64,000 bases of DNA from Mantis religiosa (Eukaryota > Arthropoda > Insecta > Mantodea > Mantidae), in the NCBI GenBank assembly GCA_030765055.1, contig JAUKNK010000147.1:4050001-4114000 (forward strand), read 5' to 3'. Under the pieces are notes generated by a model. The model saw only the letters and a program-made list of their open reading frames with translations. It made no database searches and was not told the DNA's origin. Of this stretch, positions 51,101-61,630 are shown one piece after another; position 1 is the stretch's first letter; each line of letters begins with the position of its first letter. A program made the position numbers and the translations under genes.

Positions 51101-52290
51101 TCAGAATCCGATATGCCGTAAATTTAGAGTTTTCCTTTTATCCAAAAGTGTTGTTGTCAGAGAAGTCTAAGCTCTAAGGAGCCTTCATTCTCTTGCACTC
51201 CATTTGTTTCAGAATCCGATATGCCATAAATTTAGAGGTTTCCTTTTATCCAAAAGTGTAGTGGTCAGAGAAGTTTAAGCTCTAAGGAGCCTTCATTCTT
51301 TTGCACTCCATTTGTTTCAGAATCCGATATGCCATAAATTTTGAGGTTTCCTTTTATCCAAAAGTGTTGTTGTCAGAGAAGTCTAAGCTCTAAGGCGCCT
51401 TCATTCTTTTGCACTCCATTTGTTTCAGAATCCGATATGCCATAAATTTAGAGGTTTCCTTTTATCCGAAGGTGTAGTGGTCAGAGAAGTCTAAGCTCTA
51501 AGGAGCCTTCATTCTTTTGCACTCCATTTGTTTCAGAATCCGATATGCCATAAATTTAGAGGTTTCCTTTTATCCGAAAGTGTAGTGGTCATAGAAGTCT
51601 AAGCTCTAAGGAGCCTTCATTTTTTTGCACTCCATTTGTTTCAGAATCCGATATGCCATAAATTTAGAGGTTTCCTTTATCCAAAAGTGTAGTGGTCAGA
51701 GAAGTCTAAGCTCTAAGTAGCCTTCATTCTTTTGCACTCCATTTGTTTCAGAATCCGATATGCCATAAATTTAGAGGTTTCCTTTTATCCAAAAGTGTAG
51801 TGGTCAGAGAAGTCTAAGTTCTAAGGAGCCTTCATTCTTTTGCATTCCATTTGTTTCAGAATCGGATACGCCATAAATTTAGAGGTTTCCTTTTATCCAA
51901 AAGTGTTGTTGTCAGAGAAGTCTAAGCTCTAAGGAGCCTTCATTCTTTTGCACTCCATTTGTTTCAGAATCCGATATGCCATAAATTTAGAGGTTTCCTT
52001 TTATCCAAAAGTGTAGTGGTCAGAGAAGTCTAAGCTCTAAGGAGCCTTCATCCTTTTGCACTCCATTTGTTTCAGAATCCGATATGCCAAAAATTTAGAG
52101 GTTTCCTTTTATCCAAAAGTGTTGTTGTCAGAGAAGTCTAAGCACTAAAAATCCTGTATTCTTTTGCACTTCATTTTTTTCACTATGCGATATGCCGTAC
52201 ATTTAGAGGTTTTCTTTTATCCAAAAGTGTTCTTGTCAGAGAAGTCTAAGCTCTAAGAATCCTGTATTCTTTTGCACTTGAATTTGTTTC
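45169..52290 (+). repeat. 7.1-kb tandem segmental duplication, copy 1
   Basis: The segment is 7122 bp and is repeated directly downstream. It contains A units with TTTATTTAG, a C patch (to about 45970), A, B (46346-47505), A (to 48905), then mixed B and D units. Offsets to copy 2 are exactly 7122 before about 46550 (TGATATGCC at 45499 and 52621) and 7770 after it (ATTGAGAGG at 46591 and 54361). The junction is at about 52290, where CTTGAATTTGTTTC passes into the start of copy 2. Confidence 0.93.
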
Positions 52291-55200
52291 ACTATGCGAT
52301 ATGCCGTTTATTTAGAGGTTTTCTTTTATCCAAAAGCGTTGTTGTCAAGGAAGTCTAAGCTTTAAGGAGCCTTCACTCTTTTGCACTTCATTTGTTTCAC
52401 TATGTGATATTCCGTACATTTAGAGGTTTTCTTTTATCCAAAAGCGTTGTTGTCAGAGAAGTCTAAGCTTTAAGGAGCCTTCACTCTTTTGCACTTCATT
52501 TGTTTCACTATGCGATATGCCGTTTATTTAGAGGTTTTCTTTTATCCAAAAGCGTTGTTGTCAGAGAAGTCTAAGCTCTAAGGAACCTGTATTCTTTTGC
52601 ACTTCATTTGTTTCACTATGTGATATGCCGTATTTTCAGAGGTTTCCTTTTATCCAAAAGCTTTGTTGTCAGAGAAGTCTAAGCTCTAAGGAGCCTTCAT
52701 TATTTTGCACTCCATTGTTTTCAGAATCCGATATGCCATAAATTTAGAGGTTTCCTTTTATCCAAAAGTGTAGTGGTCAGAGATACCTAATTTCTAAAGG
52801 AGTCTGCATTCTTTTGACTTTCATTTGTTTCACAATCCGATATGCCGTAAATTTAGAGGTTTGTTTTATCCAAAAGTGTTGTTGACAGAGATGTCTAAAC
52901 TCTAAGGAGCCAGTACTGTTTTGAACTCCATTTGTTTGACAATGCGATATGTCGTCAATTTAGATGTTTCCTTTTATTCAAAAGCTTACTTCTCAGATAA
53001 ATCTAATCCCTAAGGAGCCAGTATTGTTTTGAACTTCATTTGCTTCACAATGCGATATATCGTCAATTTAGATGTTTTCTTTTAATCAAAGCGTATTTGT
53101 CAGAGAAGTCTAAGCTCTAAGGAACCTGTATTCTTTTGTACTTCATTTGTTTCACTATGCGATATGCCGTACATTTAGAGGTTTTCTTTTATCCAAAAGT
53201 GTTGTTGTCAGAGAAGTCTAAGCTCTAAGAATCCTGTATTCTTTTGCACTTCATTTGTTTGACTATGCGATGTGCCGTACATTTAGAGGTTTTCTTTTAT
53301 CCAAAAGTGTTGTTGTCAGAGAAGTCTAAGCTCTAAGGAACCTGTATTCTTTTGTACTTCATCTGTTTCACTATGCGATATGCCGTACATTTAGAGGTTT
53401 TCTTTTATCCAAAAGCGCTGTTATCAGAGAAGTATAAGCTCTAAGGAACCTGTATTCTTTTGCACTTCATTTGTTTCAGAATCCGATATGCCGTAAATTT
53501 AGAGGTTTCCTTTTATCCAAAAGAGCTGTTGTCAGAAATGTCTAAATTCTAAGGAGCCTTCATTCTTTTGGACTTCATTTGTTTCAGAATCCGATATACC
53601 GTACATTTAGAGGTTTACTTTTATCTAAAAGAGCTATTGTCAGATATGTCTAAACTCTAAGGAGCCTTCATTATTTTGCACTTCATTTGTTTCAGAATCC
53701 GATATGCCGTAAATTTAGAGGTTTTCTTTTATCCAAAAGCGCTGTTATCAGAGAAGTCTAAGCTCTAAGGAACCTGTATTATTTTGCACTTTATCTGTTT
53801 CACTATGCGGTATGCCGTATATTTAGAGGTTTACTTTTATCCAAAAGCGCTGTTGTCAGAAATGTCTAAGCTCTAAGGAACCTGTATTCTTTTGCACTTC
53901 TTTTGTTTCACTATGCGATATGCCGTACATTTAGAGGTTTACTTTTATCCAAAAGCGCTGTTGTCAGAGAAGTCTAAGCTCTAAGGAACCTGTATTCTTT
54001 TGCACTTCATTTGTTTCACTATGCGATATGCCGTACATTTAGAGGTTCTCTTTTAACCAAAAGCGCTGTTGTCAGAGAAGTCTAAGCTCTAACGAACCTG
54101 TATTCTTTTGCACTTCATTTGTTTCAGAATCCGATATGCCGTACATTTAGAGGTTTCCTTTTATCCAAAAGTGTTGTTGTCAGAGAAGTCTAAGCTCTAA
54201 GGAGCCTTCATTCTTTTGCACTCCATTTGTTTCAGAATCCAATATGCCATAAATTTAGAGGTTTCCTTTTATTCAAAAGTGTAGTGGTCAGAGAAGTCTA
54301 AGCCCTAAGGAGCCTTCACTCTTTTGCACTCCATTTGTTTCAGAATCCGATATGCCATAAATTGAGAGGTTTCCTTTTATCCAAAAGTGTTGTGGTCAGA
54401 GAAGTCTAAGCTCTAAGAAGCCTTCATTCTTTTGCACTCCCTTTGTTTCAGAATCCGATATGCCGTAAATTTAGAGGTTTCCTTTTATCCAAAAGTGTTG
54501 TTGTCAGAGAAGTCTAAGCTCTAAGGAGCCTTCATTCTTTTGCACTTCATTTGTTTCAGAATCCGATATGCCGTAAATTTAGAGGTTTGCTTTTATTCAA
54601 AAGTGTTGTTGTCAGAGAAGTCTAAGCTCTAAGGATCCTTCATTCTTTTGCACTCCATTTGTTTCAGAATCCGATATGCCATAAATTTAGAGGTTTCCTT
54701 TTATCCAAAAGTGTAGTGGTCAGAGAAGTCTAAGCTCTAAGGAGCCTTCATTCTTTTGCACTCCATTTGTTTCAGAATTCGATATGCCGTAAATTTAGAG
54801 GTTTCCTTTTATCCAAAAGTGTTGTTGTCAGAGAAGTCTAAGCTCTAAGGAGCCTTCATTCTTTTGCACTCCATTTGTTTCAGAATCCGATATGCTGTAA
54901 ATTTTGAGGTTTCCTTTTATCCAAAAGTGTTGTAGTCAGAGAAGTCTGAGCTCTAAGGAGCCTTCATTCTTTTGCACTCCATTTTGTTTCAGAATCCGAT
55001 ATGCCATAAATTTAGAGGTTTCCTTTTATCCAAAAGTGTAGTGGTCAGAGAAGTCTAAGCTCTAAGGAGCCTTCATTCTTTTGCACTCCATTTGTTTCAG
55101 AATCCGATATGCCATAAATTTAGAGGTTTCCTTTTATCCAAAAGTGTAGTGGTCAGAGAAGTCTAAGCTCTAATGAGCCTTCATTCTTTTGCACTCCATT

Positions 55201-58200
55201 TGTTTCAGAATCCGATATGCCATAAATTTAGAGGTTTCCTTTTATCCAAAAGTGTTGTTGTCAGAGAAGTCTAAGCTCTAAGAATCCTGTATTCTTTTGC
55301 ACTTCATTTGTTTCACTATGCGATATGCCGTACATTTAGAGGTTTTCTTTTATCCAAAAGTGTTCTTGTCAGAGAAGTCTAAGCTCTAAGAATCCTGTAT
55401 TCTTTTGCACTTCATTTGTTTGACTATGCGATATGCCGTACATTCAGAGGTTTTCTTTTATCCAAAAGAGCTGTTGTCAGAGTAGTCTAAGCTCTAAGGA
55501 ACCTGTATTCTTTTGCACTTTATTTGTTTCACTATGCGGTATGCCGTATATTTAGAGGTTTACTTTTATCCAAAAGCGCTTTGTCAGAAATGTCTAAGCT
55601 CTAAGGAACCTGTATTCTTTTGCACTTCATTTGTTTCACTATGCGATACGCCGTACATTTAGAGGTTAACTTTTATCCAAAAGCGCTGTTGTCAGAAATG
55701 TCTAAGCTCTAAGGAACCTGTATTCTTTTGCACTTCATTTGTTTCACTATGCGGTATGCCATACATTTAGAGGTTTTCTTTTATCCAAAAGTGTTGTTGT
55801 CAGAGAAGTCTAAGCTCTAAGGAGCCTGTATTCTTTTGCACTTCATTTGTTGACTATGCGATATGCCGTGCATTTAGAATTTTACTTTTATCCAAAAGCG
55901 CTGTTGTCAGAAATGTCTAAGCTCTAAGGAACCTGTATTCTTTTGCACTTCATTTGTTTCACTATGCGGTATGCCGTACATTTAGATGTTTTCTGTTATC
56001 CAAAAGCGGTGTTGTCAGAGAAGTCTAAGCTCTAAGGAACCTGAATTCTTTTGCACTTCATTTGTTTCACTATGCGGTATGCCGTAAATTTAGAGGTTTT
56101 CTTATATCCAAAAGAGCTGTTGTCAGAAATGTGTAAGCTCTAAGTAACCTGTATTCTTTAGCACTTCATTTGTTTCACTATGCGGTATGCCGTACATTTA
56201 GAGGTTTTCTTTTATCCAAAAGAGCTGTTGTCAGAAATGTCTAAGCTCTAAGGAACCTGTATTCTTTTGCACTTCATTTGTTTCACTATGCGGAATGCCG
56301 TACATTTAGAGGTTTTCTTTTATCCAAAAGAGCTGTTGTCAGAAATGTCTAAGCTCTAAGGAACCTGTATTCTTTTGCACTTCATTGTTTCACTATGCGA
56401 TATGCCGTACATTTAGAGGTTTTCTTTTATACAAAAGTGTTGTTGCAAACGAAGTCTAAGCTCTAAGGAAACTGTATTCTTTTGCACTTCATTTGTTTCA
56501 CTATGCGATATGCCGTACATTTAGAGGTTTTCTTTTATACAAAAGCGCTGTTGTCAGAAAAGTCTAAGCTCTAAGGAACCTGTATTCTTTTGCACTTCAT
56601 TTGTTTCACTATGCGATATGCCGTACATTTAGAGGTTTACTTTTATCCAAAAGAGCTGTTGTCAGAAATGTCTAAGCTCTAAGGAGCCTTCATTCTTTTG
56701 CACTTCTTTTGTTTCCGAATCCGATATGCCGTAAATTTAGAGGTTTCCTTTTATCCAAAAGAGCTGTTGTCAGAAATGTCTAAGCTCTAAGGAGCCTTCA
56801 ATCTTTTGCACTTCATTTGTTTCAGAATCCGATATGCCGTACGTTTAGAGGTTTACTTTTATCCAAAAGAGCTGTTGTCAGACATGTCTAAGCTCTAAGG
56901 AGCCTTCATTCTTCTGCACTTCATTTGTTTCACTATGCGATATGCCGTATTTTCAGAGCTTTCCTTTTATCCAAAAGCGTTGTTGTCAGAGCAGTCTAAG
57001 CTCTAAGGAGCCTTCATTTTTTTTGCACTTCATTTGTTTCAGAATCCGATATGCCGTAAATTTAGAGGTTTCCTTTTATCCAAAAGTGTAGTGGTCAGAG
57101 AAGTCTAAGCTCTAAGGAGCCTTCATTATTTTGCACTTCATTTGTTTCAGAATCCGATATACCTTAAATTTAGAGGTTTCCTTTTATCCAAAAGTGTTGT
57201 GGTCAGGGAAGTCTAGGCTCTAAGGAACCTGTATACTTTTGCACTTCATTTGTTTCAGAATCACATATGACTTAAATTTAGAGGTTTCCTTTTATCCAAA
57301 TGCGTGTGTCAGAGCAGTCTAAGCTCTAAGGAGCCTTCATTTTTTTGCACTTCATTTGTTTCAGAATCCGATATGCCGTAAATTTAGAGGTTTCCTTTTA
57401 TCCAAAAGCGTTGTTGTCAGAGCAGTCTAAGCTCTAAGGAGCCTTCATTTTTTTGCACTTCATTTGTTTCAGAATCCGATATGCCGTAAATTTAGAGGTT
57501 TCCTTTTATCCAAAAGTGTAGTGGTCAGAGAAGTCTAAGCTCTAAGGAGCCTTCATTATTTTGCACTTCATTTGTTTCAGAATCCGATATACCTTAAATT
57601 TAGAGGTTTCCTTTTATCCAAAAGTGTTGTGGTCAGGGAAGTCTAGGCTCTAAGGAACCTGTATACTTTTGCACTTCATTTGTTTCAGAATCACATATGC
57701 CGTAAATTTAGAGGTTTCCTTTTATCCAAATGCGTGTGTCAGAGGAGTCTAAGCTGTAAGGCACCTGTATTCTTTTTCACTTCATTTGTTTCAGAATCCG
57801 ATATGCCGTAAATTTAGAGGTTTCCTTTTATCCAAAAGTGTTGTTGTCAGAGCAGTCTAAGTTCAAAGGTGCCTGTATTCTTTTGACTTTCTTTTGTTTC
57901 ACTATTCGGTAAGCTGTAAATTTAGAGGTTTCCATTTATCCAAAAGTGTTTTTACCAAAGAAGTCTAAGCACTGAGGAGCCTGTATTCTTTTGCACTTCA
58001 TTTGTTGCACTATGCGATATGTCGTATTTTCAGAGCTTTCCTTTTATCCAAAAGCGTTGTTGTCAGAGCAGTCTAAGCTCTAAGGAGCCTTCATTTTTTT
58101 GCACTTCATTTGTTTCAGAATCCGATATGCCGTAAATTTAGAGGTTTCCTTTTATCCAAAAGTGTAGTGGTCAGAGAAGTCTAAGCTCTAAGGAGCCTTC

Positions 58201-60060
58201 ATTCTTTTGCACTCCATTTGTTTCAGAATCCGATATGCCATAAATTTAGAGGTTTCCTTTTATCCAAAAGTGTTGTTGTCAGAGAAGTCTAAGCTCTAAG
58301 GAGCCTTCATTCTTTTGCACTCCATTTGTTTCAGAATCTGATATGCCGTAAATTTAGAAGTTTCCTTTTATCCAAAACTGTTGTTGTCAGAGAAGTCTAA
58401 GCTCTAAGGAGCCTTCATTCTTTTGCACTCCATTTGTTTCAGAATCCGATAAGCCATAAATTTAGAGGTTTCCTTTTATTCAAAAGTGTAGTGGTCAGAG
58501 AAGTCTAAGCTCTAAGGAGCCTTCATTCTTTTGCACTTCATTTGTGTCACTATGCGATATGCCGTATTTTCAGAGGTTTCCTTTTATCCAAAAGTGTTGT
58601 TGTCAGAGAAGTCTAAGCTCTAAGGAGCCTTCATTCTTTTGCACTTCATTTGTTTCACTATGCGATATACCGTATTTTCAGAGGTTTCCTCTTATCCAAA
58701 AGTGTAGTGGTCAGAGAAGTCTAAGCTCTAAGGAGCCTTCATTCTTTTGCACTTCATTTGTTTCAGAATCCGATATGCCATAAATATAGAGGTTTCCATT
58801 TATACAAAAGTGTTGTTGTCAGAGAAGTCTAAGCTCTAAGGAGCCTTCATTGTTTTGCACTCCATTTGCTTCAGAATCCGATATGCCGTAAATTTAGAGT
58901 TTTCCTTTTATCCAAAAGTGTTGTTGTCAGAGAAGTCTAAGCTCTAAGGAGCCTTCATTCTCTTGCACTCCATTTGTTTCAGAATCCGATATGCCATAAA
59001 TTTAGAGGTTTCCTTTTATCCAAAAGTGTAGTGGTCAGAGAAGTTTAAGCTCTAAGGAGCCTTCATTCTTTTGCACTCCATTTGTTTCAGAATCCGATAT
59101 GCCATAAATTTTGAGGTTTCCTTTTATCCAAAAGTGTTGTTGTCAGAGAAGTCTAAGCTCTAAGGCGCCTTCATTCTTTTGCACTCCATTTGTTTCAGAA
59201 TCCGATATGCCATAAATTTAGAGGTTTCCTTTTATCCGAAGGTGTAGTGGTCAGAGAAGTCTAAGCTCTAAGGAGCCTTCATTCTTTTGCACTCCATTTG
59301 TTTCAGAATCCGATATGCCATAAATTTAGAGGTTTCCTTTTATCCGAAAGTGTAGTGGTCATAGAAGTCTAAGCTCTAAGGAGCCTTCATTTTTTTGCAC
59401 TCCATTTGTTTCAGAATCCGATATGCCATAAATTTAGAGGTTTCCTTTATCCAAAAGTGTAGTGGTCAGAGAAGTCTAAGCTCTAAGTAGCCTTCATTCT
59501 TTTGCACTCCATTTGTTTCAGAATCCGATATGCCATAAATTTAGAGGTTTCCTTTTATCCAAAAGTGTAGTGGTCAGAGAAGTCTAAGTTCTAAGGAGCC
59601 TTCATTCTTTTGCACTCCATTTGTTTCAGAATCGGATATGCCATAAATTTAGAGGTTTCCTTTTATCCAAAAGTGTTGTTGTCAGAGAAGTCTAAGCTCT
59701 AAGGAGCCTTCATTCTTTTGCACTCCATTTGTTTCAGAATCCGATATGCCATAAATTTAGAGGTTTCCTTTTATCCAAAAGTGTAGTGGTCAGAGAAGTC
59801 TAAGCTCTAAGGAGCCTTCATCCTTTTGCACTCCATTTGTTTCAGAATCCGATATGCCAAAAATTTAGAGGTTTCCTTTTATCCAAAAGTGTTGTTGTCA
59901 GAGAAGTCTAAGCACTAAAAATCCTGTATTCTTTTGCACTTCATTTTTTTCACTATGCGATATGCCGTACATTTAGAGGTTTTCTTTTATCCAAAAGTGT
60001 TCTTGTCAGAGAAGTCTAAGCTCTAAGAATCCTGTATTCTTTTGCACTTGAATTTGTTTG
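52291..60060 (+). repeat. 7.8-kb tandem segmental duplication, copy 2
   Basis: Nearly identical to copy 1 across thousands of bases, with few base differences found by eye, for example TGCATTCC with GGATACGCC near 51842 against TGCACTCC with GGATATGCC near 59612. It is 648 bp longer, exactly six units, because of extra sequence at about 53690-54340. The match ends near 60060, where GTTTGACTATG replaces GTTTCACTATG. Confidence 0.93.
53690..54340 (+). repeat. Six-unit (648-bp) segment present only in copy 2
   Basis: The two copies agree up to CAGATATGTC (46519 and 53641) and again from ATTGAGAGG (46591 and 54361). Copy 2 has six more units between, mostly A-type with AAAAGCGCTGTT, ending in B-type. 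Either copy 2 gained them or copy 1 lost them. Confidence 0.85.
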
Positions 60061-61630
60061 ACTATGCGATATGCCGTACATTCAGAGGTTTTCTTTTATC
60101 CAAAAGCGCTGTTGTCAGAGAAGTCTAAGCTCTAAGGAACCTGTATTCTTTTGCACTTCATTTGTTTCACTATGCGGTATGCCGTAAATTTAGAGGTTTT
60201 CTTATATCCAAAAGAGCTGTTGTCAGATATGTGTAAGCTCTAAGTAACCTGTATTCTTTAGCACTTCATTTGTTTCACTATGCGGTATGCCGTACATTTA
60301 GAGGTTTTCTTTTATCCAAAAGAGCTGTTGTCAGAAATGTCTAAGCTCTAAGGAACCTGTATTCTTTTGCACTTCATTTGTTTCACTATGCGGAATGCCG
60401 TACATTTAGAGGTTTTCTTTTATCCAAAAGAGCTGTTGTCAGAAATGTCTAAGCTCTAAGGAACCTGTATTCTTTTGCACTTCATTGTTTCACTATGCGA
60501 TATGCCGTACATTTAGAGGTTTTCTTTTATACAAAAGTGTTGTTGCAAACGAAGTCTAAGCTCTAAGGAAACTGTATTCTTTTGCACTTCATTTGTTTCA
60601 CTATGCGATATGCCGTACATTTAGAGGTTTTCTTTTATTACAAAAGTGTTGTTGCAAACGAAGTCTAAGCTCTAAGGAAACTGTATTCTTTTGCACTTCA
60701 TTTGTTTCACTATGCGATATGCCGTACATTTAGAGGTTTTCTTTTATACAAAAGTGTTGTTGCAAACGAAGTCTAAGCTCTAAGGAAATTGTATTCTTTT
60801 GCACTTCATTTGTTTCACTATGCGATATGCCGTACATTTAGAGGTTTACTTATATCCAAAAGAGCTGTTGTCAGATATGTGTAAGCTCTAAGTAACCTGT
60901 ATTCTTTAGCACTTCATTTGTTTCACTATGCGGTATGCCGTACATTTAGAGGTTTTCTTTTATCCAAAAGAGCTGTTGTCAGAAATGACTAAGCTCTAAG
61001 GAACCTGTATTCTTTTGCACTTCATTTGTTTCACTATGCGGAATGCCGTACATTTAGAGGTTTTCTTTTATCCAAAAGAGCTGTTGTCAGAAATGTCTAA
61101 GCTCTAAGGAACCTGTATTCTTTTGCACTTCATTTGTTTCACTATGCGGTATGCCGTACATTTAGAGGTTTTCTTTTATCCAAAAGAGCTGTTGTCAGAA
61201 ATGTCTAAGCTCTAAGGAACCTGTATTCTTTTGCACTTCATTGTTTCACTATGCGATATGCCGTACATTTAGAGGTTTTCTTTTATTACAAAAGTGTTGT
61301 TGCAAACGAAGTCTAAGCTCTAAGGAAACTGTATTCTTTTGCACTTCATTTGTTTCACTATGCGATATGCCGTACATTTAGAGGTTTTCTTTTATTACAA
61401 AAGTGTTGTTGCAAACGAAGTCTAAGCTCTAAGGAAACTGTATTCTTTTGCACTTCATTTGTTTCACTATGCGATATGCCGTACATTTAGAGGTTTTCTT
61501 TTATACAAAAGTGTTGTTGCAAACGAAGTCTAAGCTCTAAGGAAATTGTATTCTTTTGCACTTCATTTGTTTCACTATGCGATATGCCGTACATTTAGAG
61601 GTTTACTTTTATCCAAAAGAGCTGTTGTCA
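60061..61630 (+). repeat. A-type block with a 648-bp internal duplication
   Basis: The block resembles 48300-48900 and 56070-56670 but is expanded. CTTATATCCAAAAGAGC occurs at 60201 and 60849, 648 bp apart. Units with GTTGCAAACGAAG occur repeatedly, and an inserted base giving TTTATTACAAAAG is shared by units near 60637, 61284 and 61392, showing recent unit copying. Confidence 0.85.

Noticed and set aside
45169..60060. The 7-kb duplication as a pure assembly artefact
   Set aside because: Not fully excluded, but the copies differ by a coherent six-unit block and by scattered single bases, which favours a real duplication.
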